The notes: generated by a model from the letters alone, not told the origin. A stretch of 64,000 nucleotides of DNA from Leptotrichia wadei (GCF_007990445.1 NZ_AP019841.1:558001-622000); one strand, 5' to 3'. Counted from the stretch's first letter, positions 34,677-45,762 are shown. Translations and numbers: made by a program.

Positions 34677-37600
34677 ATGAGTAATAATCTGCGACAGATT
34701 GCAAAGGACTTGCGATCGTTTGTAAAAAGATGTAAAGATGTACATTATTCTGACAGCCTGCTTATCTCTTTCTTGATAACAGGACTTTTAACAATTGCGC
34801 CAAAGCTTCATGCTGACGTGGCAAGCGAACAGCAGGAAATCACTGCACAGACTTATGACGCAATAACTGATCTGCGGCAATCATTCATGCGTGCAAGAAA
34901 AGAAAACGAAAAATCACTAAAAGGAGCCCAAAGCGAACTTGTTCAGCTTTTGAAACAAGGGGATCAAGTAATAAAAAGCCCATGGGCATCATTCCAGTTT
35001 GGAACAGGATATACAAACAATGACTGGGGAACAACTTATAGAGGTAGAGGTGGAAAATACCTTGAATACTATAGAAGAGACAATGACTTGACTAAATATG
35101 TGTTTGATAAGGATAAACATTTGTATGGGGCAACTAACTTGAACATACCTCGTAACCAAGAGCCAAACTCATTGACAATCAATCCGGCTAATGTGCATGA
35201 GCCTTATAAGCCTTATGTGCCTGAAAGATTGGATAATATTAATATGCCAAATCCGGTAAGTTATAATCCAGTTATTTATACAAGTAACAATGTAGTATTA
35301 CCAAATGCTTATACACATAATGGAGTCAATACAGGTTCTTCTCCAAATGTTGGAGCACCAATTGCAAGAAGAGCATCTTGGTCAAATGACCCAACATTTA
35401 ATTTCACAAATGATACAATGCGTTCATATAATGGTTGGACTAGAGGGACAAGAAACAATCCTTTAAGTACAATGAGTGCAACAGCAATAGGAGGGACTTC
35501 TGGTAGTCGTGCTACAATGGAAAATGGTAATACTAGTAGTACAACTTACAATCATGAGTATAATAAAGATTATTGGTGGAATCCATCAAGTTCTTGGACT
35601 TCACAAGTACAATATTGGAATCTTCAAGGAGGAGTTACCCCTAGCAATGCTACATTACCTCTTTCTGCGACTAGTGTACTTCCTGCAGCTAACCAGTATT
35701 ATACACCAGGAGTTTATAATACTCTTTCTGGATATGATGAAATTACGACTACTTCACATAGTACTCATTGGGGAGGATTGTTTGTTCATACAGGTACTAC
35801 CCCACCTTTGAAATATTCAGATACACAATTACGTAATTATATGTGGACTTATTATTCAACTACTAATCCAAACCAAAAAATAGGACGTTCTGGATTATCT
35901 TATAATGATTTAACTACTGCTAGAAGTACTGCAAGTGCTGCTGGTGCAGTAGCATATCATCTGCATCCTGCAAATAATTGGACTCATCCACTGAGTACTT
36001 CTACATATGTTTCAGAAGGAGCCGCAAGACAGGCATATTTTGAGGCTTTACTGGTTCAAAAAGGTGGTAATATATCAAACATTGGTGGTAGTAGTAGTAT
36101 TTCTTATGATGCTAATGTTACTGGTATAGACACTATGGTATACAATGCAGTTGGATATACAGGAAGTGGTACAGGTGCTTGGAGTACTTTTACAGCTGCT
36201 TATAGTGAAGCATTCAATGCCTGGCAAGCTGGATGGAATGTAGAACAGGGGGCAGGTGATTATAGACAGCAATTAATTTTAACAAATGAAGGAACTACTG
36301 TTCAGTATCTTAATGCTGCTATAGGACGTACTCATCCAGGTGGTTCATTCTTAAAAGTTTTACCTAATGGGACTGCTCCAGCTGTTACAATAAAGGGTGT
36401 CGATGTTTCATTATATAATGGTGGAGATTCGGCTTATGTTATAAATACTAATATGAGAGGTGCTTCTGACAAAATAGCTCTTACATTCAGTGAATCAAGT
36501 TCAATAGGTAACTTTGATACTAATGATGGGACTAATTCAGATGTAAATGCTGCTGTAAGTGCACCAGGATATGTAGCGCCTACTGATAATAATATAGCTT
36601 TCAATTTCCAAGAAGGAGAAAGTGATCAACCTTCGTCAATTGGAGCAATTCAAGGTACAGTAACAATTTCGGGTCCTGTAGATGTAAGATTTAAAGGAAA
36701 TAACAATGTTGTATATAATATGAATGCAGCTACTAATAATTTAGTACTTTCAAATGGAGATTCAGCCTCTGCTAGTGCTTTAGGTAAAGATAACGTTGCA
36801 CAATGGGGAGTTCAAGATCTCGGACGTATTTTTACCAGAGGAAATAATAATATTGTATATAATGGATATGGAGCTGTAGTTGGTGATGGTTCTAAACTTG
36901 TACTGTCTGATGTTACAATGCAAGGAGATAATGCTATTATGGTTGGATTGCAAGGTCCAAATTCAGCAAATCCACAAGGCTCTGGAATAGGTAAGACTGG
37001 TATATTTAACGGAGAAATTAAACTGCAAGGATCATTTGGAGGAAATAACGGAGTTGGAAATACTACAAGAGCAGTAGCTATTTATGCTGCAAATGGACAG
37101 GCTTCAGAGGTTGGAATGGGAGATATTATTGATGGTAAATCAGGAAACTTTAATAATATAAAAATTACAGATTTAAATGTTGCGTTTAGAAATAATGCTA
37201 ATAACGGTGTTATGATTTACTCTATAAATGGTTCACATGTAGAAGCGGAAAATAAAGTTTCAAATGGTAACATTATTACAGATGCATTTCATTCTGTAAG
37301 CGGACTTGCTACAGGACTTCGAAAATATGATGAAATTCAAGAAAGTGATGTAAGTAAAGGGCTTGTAATGGGATATGCAGCTGGAGAAACTTCTGATATA
37401 AGTTCAAGTTTTATAGGTAGTGGACAACATCCTAATGTTGCAAGTAAAATAGACTTTAAGAGTCAAATTGATATGATGTCTAAAGATGGATTTACACTTG
37501 TTGCAAAAGATAGAGGACAAATTACTGCTAAAGCTATTAGAGCAGCAGGTTCAAACGCAGTTGTTGCTTATGCTGATGGAGCAGGTAATAGTAAGTTAGG

Positions 37601-40600
37601 AGCTTCGGATATCACTAAAATCAAGATAGAAGGAAAAGTTATTGCAGCTGATAATTTAGGTGTAAAAGGAAGTAATCCAACATATGCAAATGCCTATCAA
37701 AATATAGGAGCTTATGCTATAAATGGTGGATATATTGAAATTGCTGGAAGTAATGCAAGCACTCAATTCAATGAAGATGGAGCCACTGCAATTGGAGCAA
37801 ACGAAGGATCGTTAATTTATGGTATAGGAGCTGTTGCCAAAGGAAAAGACGCTAATGATAATGTTTCTACTGTAAAAATGAAAGATGTAACTATTATTGA
37901 TAATGAACAAGGAGCATTATATGCTGAGAATAATGGTGCAATAGAATTTGAAGGTAATATTGTAAACCAAAATAACAATAGTAGTGGTACAATTAGTGCA
38001 GATACAAATGGTAAAGTTAATACAGGAACTAGAAAAGCAAAAACAACAAGTACAACAAATACTCATTCAAATGTTTCACCATTTTATGTAAAAAGAATTA
38101 ATACAACTGATCAGTCAAATATTACATTCACAACAGCTGCTGATAAAACAAATATAGATATGTATGATGGAATACTATTAACAGGAAATACTTATGGAAA
38201 TAGTATTAGATCTGGTTATGATTCAACTGCAAGAGAATGGGATTATGCTAAATCTACTTGGAAAACAGGTTCAGCTGAAGAACAAAATATTTATACAAAC
38301 GCAAAATATAAAAACATGGACTTTGTAACAACTAGAATTCTTGATGATGATGTCACTATTGGTGTAATTAATCAAAGTTCTGATATACTTAATTGGACTA
38401 GTGATAAAGCTGGAGGTAGTGGAACAGGTGTAGTATCAGGAAGTGAAAACTTCTTAAGTGGAATAGGGGCTTATGCTGGAGGAATGAAAATTATAAACGG
38501 TACAGCAGCTAATCATCATTTAGTAGATGTTACTTTAATTAATAGTCAAATAAAAATTGGTCAGGATATTAATATTGAAGATGTTGAAAAAACAAAAGCT
38601 GCTCCTGCTGGAACTAAGAATGATACTTTCAATGATATTAAGATGGAAAGCACATACTTGACAATAAATAATGGTATAAACGTATCAGGAGATGCTCATG
38701 AGAGAGATTTACAAGATTCTAAAGGTGGTAGAAACTATCAAGTTAAAAATGTTGGACTTGCAATGAGTAACTCTCTAAACAGATGGAATAATGTTAAAAG
38801 TTTTACTGATGAAAAATGGAGAAAAACAAGAAAAGGTGAATCAGGATTTACTAACTTAGGAACAGTAAATTTCTGGGGAGGTTCTAAAGATACTACTCCA
38901 ACATCAGCACCGATAACAGGACTTCTTGTAAACTTTGGAACTATCATAAATGGTGATGGAAACAAAGTTGCTACTGTAAAAGTAGATCATGGTAATGCCA
39001 TTGTTGGAACTGATGGAAGTATTCTTAAAAACCTTAAAAATTCTGAAATTATTGTAACAGGTAAATATGTAAAACCTTCTTCTAATGCACCAACACTTGG
39101 AGATAATGCAAATAGACCAACTGATTCTACTATCAGTGGAGAAAATTATGGTATTGTAGGTATTTCTGATGGATATGTTGGATATAACTATGCTGATGAA
39201 GATAACTTCACTGGTGTCGATAATTCTGTTGCAATTAGACATGAAGATGCAAAAATCTATGTTGCAGGAGAAAAAGCAACTGGTATTTATGCTGAAAATA
39301 AAAATGATGGATTGGCAAGTGGTGTAACAATTGATTATATAAATACTAAAGCAGGAACAACTGGTATTGATGTTTCAAACTCAGATGTAACAGCTCCTGA
39401 TGCGAGAGGAGTAGGTATCGCATTAGTAAACAGCAATACAAATTATGCTAATGGATCTGCTAATGCTGGAGGAGTAATCAATCTTACAGGTGCAAGTGAT
39501 GGAGCCTTTGCTGGATGGGGAATTAAAGCAACTAATTTTGCCCCTACTACACTTGATATTAACTTAGATAAAAATGATATTTTCACAGGTAAAAATGGTG
39601 TAGGTATCTATGCTGAAAGTGCTGAAATAAACTTACTTTCTGATAAGTTTACGGTAGAAACAGCTGACAATGGAGTAGGACTATGGGCAATGGATGACTC
39701 TCATGTTGCTCCAGGTGCAAACCACCAAAAAACTTTCCAATACAATTACAATGGTGCTAATGATAAAAATGGATTCGCAATGGCATTTGGTGGAAGAAAC
39801 ATACAAAAAACAACAGCTTCAAATGACTTAGATATTAAATTTACAAATAAAGCTGATACAGGTGTAACATTGCAAGCAGAAAAAGCAGGTACTACAACAG
39901 GTACTACAAAAGGAATCGCAGGTATCTTAGTAAATACTAATGATGGTGCAGATACTGTAACTAACAGAGGTAACATTGAAGAAGATTCATCATCTGAAAC
40001 TAATGTAAGAGCTTATGGTGCAGTAGTAAACAAAGGAACATTCATAAACTATGGTAAGATTAAACTTAATGATTCATTGAAAGAAAATGCAAATGCTATT
40101 ACTTCTGAAGATATTAAGAAAGCCAATGTAGGAATTTTTGCAAATTCTACTAACGGTCTTCAAACTACAATTGAAAACCACGGAGATATTACAATTGGAG
40201 ATTCTACACATAGTAACAATATTGGAAGCTGGGCTATTTACGGATATAATGTAAACACTGGTGCAAAAGAAGATGGAAGCAAGTCTAAGATTACAATTAA
40301 CAGAAATAACTACGGTATTTACTCTGGAGACGGAAATGTTAATATTAAGAATACTAAATTGTTAGTTGGTAATGACACAGTTTTAGGACATGTTCAAACT
40401 ACAGCAGGAGTTTCAACAGCGCCAGGGGCTTACCCTATTGATAGACAAAATGGACAATATTCAAATGCAAACGACTTGTTATCTAGTTTAGACAAGCCAA
40501 GAGAACTTGACTCTGCAATTGGGGTATATATTGATAAAGGAAGCATTGCAAGAGATATTAATGTAAGTGCTGACATGGATATTGACAGATTCTCTTTTGG

Positions 40601-43268
40601 TATCGTTATGGCTGAAAAGAATGGAGGACCTACAACAAATGTAACAATAGGATCTCCAACAGATGCTCCAACAATTGTGCTGGCTTCTAACAAGAATACA
40701 GGAGGACAAGTTAAGTCAACAGCACCATCTAACCCTAAAGTTCCAGAAGAAACTAAGGAACAAGGAAACTCAGTATACTACTATTCAGCAGATACTGAAT
40801 CAAGAGGTAAGTCTTATGCCAACGTGTCAATGAACGGAGACTACAACACAGCTTACTATACTAAAGGTTCAATGGATAACTACGGAACAATTGACTTGAG
40901 ATCTAAATACGATGTTGACAACAACAACGTGGCAAGAGGATACGGAAACGTAGGTATTTTCTCAGCAAATACAAGTGCACCATCAACAAACTACGGAACA
41001 ATTACTACAGGTATGTCTGATACTGTAAATATGCAATATTCAGCAGCGATGGCGGCAGGTAGAAACCACTACAAGACAGATGGAAACTTTGACAAGACAA
41101 CAGAAGAAGGATACATTGTAAATAAAGGAGACATTATCGTTAAGGAAAAAGAAGGTATCGGTATGTTCGCAACTGGTGCTGGATCTAGGGCAATTAACTA
41201 CGGTAATATCCGTCTTGAAGGAGAAAGCGCAATTGGTATGTACCTAGACCGTGGAGCGATCGGGGAAAACTATGGAAACATCGAAGGTAATGCCCAAAGC
41301 TTGAAAGGGGTAGTAGCAATTAATGGAGGTTACATTAAGAACTACGGACATATTAATGTAACAGGATCAGGATCTTACGGAATCGTAACTGATGGATCAA
41401 GATTTATTGTAGATGCAAACGGAAATCCAACAGAAGTTCTTCAGTCAACAGATTCAAGATACACTTCAACATCTGCAGTAACAGCAGGACAAACTAACGG
41501 AAAAGGTGGAACAGACCTTTACGGAGGAACAGAAAGCTCAATTGAAGAAGGAACAAGCAGAAATCCTAAGACAACAGGAGTTGGAACAACAATAACAGCT
41601 CCAGACATCGTGCCTATAACTAAGGTAAGCGTTGACGGAATCGACACACCGATCTTCAATGTTGAAAGTGATGCGGCAAACCCTGGAGACTGGGCTAAGA
41701 CTGTAACAGTAAGCAGCAGCATCCAAACTGGAGGAACAAGAATAATTGACCTTTCAGCTAAGAACGAATGGGGTAACCCAGTATGGGAACATGCATACAA
41801 AGACCCATTATCAGAAGTAACATCAATCGGAATGTATGTTGATACATCAGGAGTTAGATACACTAACCCAATTGACGGAATCCAAAACTTGCCTAAATTA
41901 GGAAAAGTTGACTTGTACTTCGGACCAGAAGCGACAATGTATACAAACTCTAAAGCAATTAGAATTGGAGACAAGGTTGATGCAAATGGAACTGTAACTA
42001 AGAGCAACATCTTGAAGCCATTTAACGATGCATTGTCAAGATTGCCAGGAGGAGCAAAGGTAAACGTTCTTTCAGGAAGCTTGACTTGGCAAGTATTAGC
42101 AAAACTTGACTCTAACAACCAATTGTCAGAAATTTACATGAGTAAAGTTCCTTATCATTCATTCGCTTATGACAATGATAAGTCTCTAGTAAACTTCACA
42201 AACAACTTGGATAACATTTATGAAATCGCTAAGCCGCAAAGTGCTGAAAAAGTTATCTTCAACAAGTTGAACAGCTTAGGTAACGGAGAAGGGCATATCT
42301 TGGCTCAAGCGTTTGACCAAATGAGAGGTCACATTTATGGTGGAGTTCAACAAAGAATTAAATCTACATCGGATATCTTGACTGGAGAAATGAACGGATT
42401 AAGAAGCGACAGAAATGTTTCTAAGGATTCTAACAAGTTCAAGGCATTTGGACAAAGAAACGAGTTCAAGACAGATACAGCAGGAATGCCTGACTGGTAC
42501 AGCAATGCCGGAGGATTTGCATTCGTTCATGAAGATGAAACTGTAAGACTTGGACAATCATCAGGATGGTCAGCAGGTGTAGTAAACAACTACTTCACAT
42601 TCAAGGATTTATCTAAATCTTATGAAAACCAAGCAATGGCTAAAGTTGGAGTGTTCAAGACAATCCCTCTTGATGCGAACGGAACATTTGTTCTTAGCCT
42701 AGGTGGAGACGGATTCTTTGGAAGAAATGACATGAAACGTAGATTCTGGGTAGTAGATCAAGAATTCAGAGCGAAAGCAAGCTACTATTCTTATGGTGCA
42801 GGACTTAACGCAGGACTTGAAAAGGCATTTGTAATAAATGACGGATTCAGCATAGTTCCAAATGTAGGAATCAGAGCTGAATACGGAAGATTCTCATCAA
42901 TCCATGAAAATGGAGACATGGCATTGAACGTTAAGAGCGATGACTACGTGTCAGTTAAGCCAAGCGCAGGAATCGACTTCAGATACAGCCAGGAAGTATT
43001 CAAGAACTCAAACTTGACAGCAAGCTTAGGATTTGCGTATGAAAACGAAATCGGAAAACTTTACGATGTTGAAAACGAAGCAAGAATCGTAGGAGCATGG
43101 ACAGACTACTTCGGAATCAGAGGAGACAAGGAAGACAAGAGAGGAAACTTCAAGTCAGACTTGAAACTAGGATTAGACAACGGAAGATTCGGATTCAACG
43201 TAAACACAGGATACGACTCAAAAGGACACAACTTCAGAGCAGGATTAGGATTGAAAGTATTATACTAA
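34677..43268 (+). CDS. Giant type V autotransporter A (2863 aa)
   Basis: This surface or adhesin-type autotransporter has the fusobacterial N-terminal segment (NNLRQIAKDLRSFVKRCKDV) followed by a hydrophobic signal region (about residues 23-47, ending LHADVAS). A coiled segment with QSFMRARKENEKSLKGAQSE follows, then a huge repetitive beta-helix passenger with an N/W/Y-rich insert at about residues 190-480. A C-terminal beta-barrel of about 280 residues ends GLGLKVLY with a terminal aromatic. Residues 1-189 and about 1865-2863 are essentially identical to autotransporter B; the middle is distinct or mosaic. The ligand is unknown. Confidence 0.9.
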   Translation: MSNNLRQIAKDLRSFVKRCKDVHYSDSLLISFLITGLLTIAPKLHADVASEQQEITAQTYDAITDLRQSFMRARKENEKSLKGAQSELVQLLKQGDQVIKSPWASFQFGTGYTNNDWGTTYRGRGGKYLEYYRRDNDLTKYVFDKDKHLYGATNLNIPRNQEPNSLTINPANVHEPYKPYVPERLDNINMPNPVSYNPVIYTSNNVVLPNAYTHNGVNTGSSPNVGAPIARRASWSNDPTFNFTNDTMRSYNGWTRGTRNNPLSTMSATAIGGTSGSRATMENGNTSSTTYNHEYNKDYWWNPSSSWTSQVQYWNLQGGVTPSNATLPLSATSVLPAANQYYTPGVYNTLSGYDEITTTSHSTHWGGLFVHTGTTPPLKYSDTQLRNYMWTYYSTTNPNQKIGRSGLSYNDLTTARSTASAAGAVAYHLHPANNWTHPLSTSTYVSEGAARQAYFEALLVQKGGNISNIGGSSSISYDANVTGIDTMVYNAVGYTGSGTGAWSTFTAAYSEAFNAWQAGWNVEQGAGDYRQQLILTNEGTTVQYLNAAIGRTHPGGSFLKVLPNGTAPAVTIKGVDVSLYNGGDSAYVINTNMRGASDKIALTFSESSSIGNFDTNDGTNSDVNAAVSAPGYVAPTDNNIAFNFQEGESDQPSSIGAIQGTVTISGPVDVRFKGNNNVVYNMNAATNNLVLSNGDSASASALGKDNVAQWGVQDLGRIFTRGNNNIVYNGYGAVVGDGSKLVLSDVTMQGDNAIMVGLQGPNSANPQGSGIGKTGIFNGEIKLQGSFGGNNGVGNTTRAVAIYAANGQASEVGMGDIIDGKSGNFNNIKITDLNVAFRNNANNGVMIYSINGSHVEAENKVSNGNIITDAFHSVSGLATGLRKYDEIQESDVSKGLVMGYAAGETSDISSSFIGSGQHPNVASKIDFKSQIDMMSKDGFTLVAKDRGQITAKAIRAAGSNAVVAYADGAGNSKLGASDITKIKIEGKVIAADNLGVKGSNPTYANAYQNIGAYAINGGYIEIAGSNASTQFNEDGATAIGANEGSLIYGIGAVAKGKDANDNVSTVKMKDVTIIDNEQGALYAENNGAIEFEGNIVNQNNNSSGTISADTNGKVNTGTRKAKTTSTTNTHSNVSPFYVKRINTTDQSNITFTTAADKTNIDMYDGILLTGNTYGNSIRSGYDSTAREWDYAKSTWKTGSAEEQNIYTNAKYKNMDFVTTRILDDDVTIGVINQSSDILNWTSDKAGGSGTGVVSGSENFLSGIGAYAGGMKIINGTAANHHLVDVTLINSQIKIGQDINIEDVEKTKAAPAGTKNDTFNDIKMESTYLTINNGINVSGDAHERDLQDSKGGRNYQVKNVGLAMSNSLNRWNNVKSFTDEKWRKTRKGESGFTNLGTVNFWGGSKDTTPTSAPITGLLVNFGTIINGDGNKVATVKVDHGNAIVGTDGSILKNLKNSEIIVTGKYVKPSSNAPTLGDNANRPTDSTISGENYGIVGISDGYVGYNYADEDNFTGVDNSVAIRHEDAKIYVAGEKATGIYAENKNDGLASGVTIDYINTKAGTTGIDVSNSDVTAPDARGVGIALVNSNTNYANGSANAGGVINLTGASDGAFAGWGIKATNFAPTTLDINLDKNDIFTGKNGVGIYAESAEINLLSDKFTVETADNGVGLWAMDDSHVAPGANHQKTFQYNYNGANDKNGFAMAFGGRNIQKTTASNDLDIKFTNKADTGVTLQAEKAGTTTGTTKGIAGILVNTNDGADTVTNRGNIEEDSSSETNVRAYGAVVNKGTFINYGKIKLNDSLKENANAITSEDIKKANVGIFANSTNGLQTTIENHGDITIGDSTHSNNIGSWAIYGYNVNTGAKEDGSKSKITINRNNYGIYSGDGNVNIKNTKLLVGNDTVLGHVQTTAGVSTAPGAYPIDRQNGQYSNANDLLSSLDKPRELDSAIGVYIDKGSIARDINVSADMDIDRFSFGIVMAEKNGGPTTNVTIGSPTDAPTIVLASNKNTGGQVKSTAPSNPKVPEETKEQGNSVYYYSADTESRGKSYANVSMNGDYNTAYYTKGSMDNYGTIDLRSKYDVDNNNVARGYGNVGIFSANTSAPSTNYGTITTGMSDTVNMQYSAAMAAGRNHYKTDGNFDKTTEEGYIVNKGDIIVKEKEGIGMFATGAGSRAINYGNIRLEGESAIGMYLDRGAIGENYGNIEGNAQSLKGVVAINGGYIKNYGHINVTGSGSYGIVTDGSRFIVDANGNPTEVLQSTDSRYTSTSAVTAGQTNGKGGTDLYGGTESSIEEGTSRNPKTTGVGTTITAPDIVPITKVSVDGIDTPIFNVESDAANPGDWAKTVTVSSSIQTGGTRIIDLSAKNEWGNPVWEHAYKDPLSEVTSIGMYVDTSGVRYTNPIDGIQNLPKLGKVDLYFGPEATMYTNSKAIRIGDKVDANGTVTKSNILKPFNDALSRLPGGAKVNVLSGSLTWQVLAKLDSNNQLSEIYMSKVPYHSFAYDNDKSLVNFTNNLDNIYEIAKPQSAEKVIFNKLNSLGNGEGHILAQAFDQMRGHIYGGVQQRIKSTSDILTGEMNGLRSDRNVSKDSNKFKAFGQRNEFKTDTAGMPDWYSNAGGFAFVHEDETVRLGQSSGWSAGVVNNYFTFKDLSKSYENQAMAKVGVFKTIPLDANGTFVLSLGGDGFFGRNDMKRRFWVVDQEFRAKASYYSYGAGLNAGLEKAFVINDGFSIVPNVGIRAEYGRFSSIHENGDMALNVKSDDYVSVKPSAGIDFRYSQEVFKNSNLTASLGFAYENEIGKLYDVENEARIVGAWTDYFGIRGDKEDKRGNFKSDLKLGLDNGRFGFNVNTGYDSKGHNFRAGLGLKVLY

Positions 43269-43340
43269 TAAATTCTAGGAATGCTGGAAATAGCTTAAAC
43301 AAAACGGGGGAGGGCTGCCAGAGATGGCGGCTCTTCTTTT
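40269..43340. repeat. 3.07-kb inverted repeat, left copy
   Basis: It covers the 3' part of autotransporter A plus its terminator, and matches 49354-52425 in inverse orientation. The encoded proteins differ at one residue seen by eye (R versus G in EEGTSxNP). A second inverted pair is 34369-35243 and 57871-58745. Confidence 0.85.
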
Positions 43341-43343
43341 TTT
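43311..43343 (+). terminator. Terminator of autotransporter A
   Basis: AGGGCTGCCA (43311-43320) and TGGCGGCTCTT (43325-43335) are followed by T's. A second, probably bidirectional, stem AAGAGCAG/CTGCTCTT lies at about 43359-43382. Confidence 0.85.
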
Positions 43344-43398
43344 GCAAGGAAATCAAAAAAGAGCAGCGAGTAAACTGCTCTTGTTATTTTTTTTCAAT

Positions 43399-43527
43399 TT
43401 ATATGAAAAGTTTTACTTTAGAACCATCATCTAAAATGTTAGCAATAAATTTAGTTTTATCAATATAATAGCAATTATTATTTATAATTTCTTTAAAATC
43501 TTCAATACCAACAGGAATTTTCTTCAT
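43399..43527 (-). pseudogene. N-terminal remnant of an AAA-ATPase/PD-(D/E)XK family gene
   Basis: ATG 43527, behind AAAAGGAG, opens 42 codons (KKIPVGIEDFKEIINNNCYY, later YIDKTKFIANILDDG). This is the characteristic start of the AAA-ATPase-like (PF09820-type) proteins common in Fusobacteria. The frame stops at 43399-43401 just where the Walker A region (normally TRPRRFGKT) should follow. Next to it is the autotransporter terminator, so the rest was probably lost on insertion or rearrangement of the autotransporter segment. Confidence 0.65.
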
Positions 43528-43568
43528 TTTATCTCCTTTTAAAATAAATAGTTAATCAAAATAGAATT

Positions 43569-44360
43569 TTAACAATGTACGTAAATTTCCCTTTTGCCCT
43601 TTGATTTTTTGTTTTTTACTTCCATACATCCCAATGAATGTGTGAAAAATGCACCGCAGTCAATGTCATAAATTTTGCCAGACTTTTTAGATATTTTACC
43701 ATCCAGATTTGGTGTATGTCCAAAATATATATTTTTATTTTTATACTCTTCAAGAGTATTTTTCTTATCCATCCAAAATTCTTCCCGTGTCCAAAGCACA
43801 TTTTCTCTTTCCTGATTTTCCAAATCCTTGCTTAAATTCAGCCCCGCATGAACAAAAATATTCTCATTCCCACAAACTATGAGCGGACAATCCTTTAACC
43901 ATTTTATCAGCCATTTTACTTCAGCAGGAAAATTTTCCTTATGCCATTTCTCTATATTTTTCTTTTCAAAATATTTAGAATTTTTATAAATCGAATACTC
44001 TGTTTCATAATTCAATGGATAATCATTTTCAAAATCCTCCAGAAGCATATCTTCATGATTTCCCAAAATAAACTTCAGATTATATCCAAGTTTTATCATT
44101 TTCATACATTTCATATAAATTTCATAAGATTTTTTCCCTCTATCACAAATATCTCCCAAAATTAAAAGTAAATCTTCTCTTTTTAACTCGATTTTTTCAA
44201 GCAATCTTAAAAATAAGTCATATTGACCATGAAGATCAGAAATTGCAAATATTCTATCGTAATTATTTTCATCTATTCTTTCAACCTTAACTCTGTTTTC
44301 CATAGGAATCGCACTTCTTTCATTATATTTAAAAATTTTTTTAAAAAGCTCCAAATCCAT
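43569..44360 (-). CDS. Metallophosphoesterase, PP2A/ApaH-like
   Basis: The product is 263 residues with metal motifs ISDLHGQYD (about residues 43-51), LGDICDRGKKS (about 73-83) and GNHEDML (about 106-112), then histidines in FVHAGLN and FGHTPN. This is the layout of serine/threonine protein phosphatases and diadenosine-tetraphosphate hydrolases; the substrate cannot be decided. ATG 44360 overlaps the end of the lipoprotein gene by 20 bp, and Met20 (44303) is an alternative start. Confidence 0.8.
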   Translation of the reverse strand: MDLELFKKIFKYNERSAIPMENRVKVERIDENNYDRIFAISDLHGQYDLFLRLLEKIELKREDLLLILGDICDRGKKSYEIYMKCMKMIKLGYNLKFILGNHEDMLLEDFENDYPLNYETEYSIYKNSKYFEKKNIEKWHKENFPAEVKWLIKWLKDCPLIVCGNENIFVHAGLNLSKDLENQERENVLWTREEFWMDKKNTLEEYKNKNIYFGHTPNLDGKISKKSGKIYDIDCGAFFTHSLGCMEVKNKKSKGKREIYVHC

Positions 44361-45762
44361 TCACTTCCATAAATCTAAACAGCATATCATTCATAGATTT
44401 TTCATTTTTTCCTTCATCATAAGGTAACGTAAAATCGCCATCCCTGTTTGTCCATAATCTGTCGTAATAGTCTAAAATATCTTTGGAAACTTTCTGGTCG
44501 TAGGCTGACATTATTTTCAGCTCATTCTCTAAATTATAGTTTCTCATATTTCTTCTCGTAAAGTTTGTGGATCCGCCGTAAGTTATCAGATAATCCTTTT
44601 TCAGAATTGACATCATTTTTACATGGTACATTTCTTCGCCTTTGTTGTAAAATTTAACATTGATGTCATAGCCATGTTTTCTTGCATATTTCATCAATTC
44701 TCCAGCCGCTGCTTTGTTTGGCAGTCCTGCTTCTGCATTATTTAGTATTATCTCAAATTTTACTCCACGTTTTGCAGCCTTTCTAATGTCATTTATTATT
44801 CCCCTGTCTGCAAGGAAAAACTGGGCAATGATGACTTTATCCCCAAACTGGGTGTTTTTTAGTTCTTCTGAAATATCCTTAGCTGTCGCATCGTTTGTAA
44901 AATATTGTATTTTCAGCTTGTCATTTGATGAAAATGGAATTTTGCTGAAATCCTTGTTTGGCAATGTTCTTTTTAAACTTCCATCTTTCTTAGTAATTTT
45001 TGCAACTGGCTTTTCAGCATTGTAAATTTCTTTTAATATCGGCGCTGAAAATTTGAATGCTACGTTTGAATGTTTTGAACCTTCAGCATGTGGATTTGCT
45101 GATGTCAGCAAGGCAGTATTTTCATTCATAATCAGCTTTCTATGGTCTGCTTTCGCATTTAATGCTCTTAAAAGGCTACGAATTGTAACTTTATCCGTTC
45201 CTTCGTAAATCGGATTTTTTATTTTCCCACGATTTTTTGGATTTCCAAAAGGCTGTATAAATAGCCGCCATGGCACAGAATAAACAAGCATCGGATCTCT
45301 CAGCTTCATCAAATCAACATACCCAATTTTTACTCCAGCCTGCTCCAGTTTTTTATGCATCTTATTGTCATAAGCCCCGTAAAACGTATTGCTTTCATCA
45401 AGTATCAGGTAAATTTCCACATTCGGATCTTTTTTCCGCTTTTCCAGTATCTTTTCTGCAAATTCTTCTGCAAGCGGCAACGGATGCAACTTTTCTTCCA
45501 CTCCTTTCCCAACAAAATCATTAAACACAAAAATATCCATCAGGAAAAAATCCTGCGCCTCATCCAAAATCTTATAAGCTTGATCCCAGATCTGTCTTTC
45601 ATAATGCGTTTCCCCATCTTTCTTATAAGTCAAATCATAGTAAAAATCCACATTATCCGCATTATAAACCTGACTTTTCATTGAAAGACCCTCTGAAAGC
45701 GGAGTACAGGAAAAAGTTCCCAATAATAAAAATACAAATATAAAAATAATTTTTTTGCTCAA
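44341..45762 (-). CDS. Phospholipase D-like lipoprotein
   Basis: The product is 473 residues. The signal peptide ends in a lipobox (LLGTFSC, Cys19), so it should be lipid-anchored. Two PLD half-domains carry HKD-like motifs: ADHRKLIMNENTALLTSANP (about residue 209) and YHVKMMSILKKDYLITYGGS (about 387). The first lacks the canonical Asp at its normal position (Asn instead). Possible roles are phospholipid hydrolysis, transphosphatidylation or cardiolipin synthase-like chemistry. It is transcribed with the phosphatase gene downstream. GGAG precedes the ATG. Confidence 0.8.
   Translation of the reverse strand: MSKKIIFIFVFLLLGTFSCTPLSEGLSMKSQVYNADNVDFYYDLTYKKDGETHYERQIWDQAYKILDEAQDFFLMDIFVFNDFVGKGVEEKLHPLPLAEEFAEKILEKRKKDPNVEIYLILDESNTFYGAYDNKMHKKLEQAGVKIGYVDLMKLRDPMLVYSVPWRLFIQPFGNPKNRGKIKNPIYEGTDKVTIRSLLRALNAKADHRKLIMNENTALLTSANPHAEGSKHSNVAFKFSAPILKEIYNAEKPVAKITKKDGSLKRTLPNKDFSKIPFSSNDKLKIQYFTNDATAKDISEELKNTQFGDKVIIAQFFLADRGIINDIRKAAKRGVKFEIILNNAEAGLPNKAAAGELMKYARKHGYDINVKFYNKGEEMYHVKMMSILKKDYLITYGGSTNFTRRNMRNYNLENELKIMSAYDQKVSKDILDYYDRLWTNRDGDFTLPYDEGKNEKSMNDMLFRFMEVNGFGAF

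Noticed and set aside
43097..43468. An Arg/Gln-rich 123-aa ORF (and its twin at 49307-49597) that looks like a conserved basic protein
   Set aside because: Both are out-of-frame reads across the identical 3' ends of the autotransporter genes; their conservation is explained by the inverted repeat.
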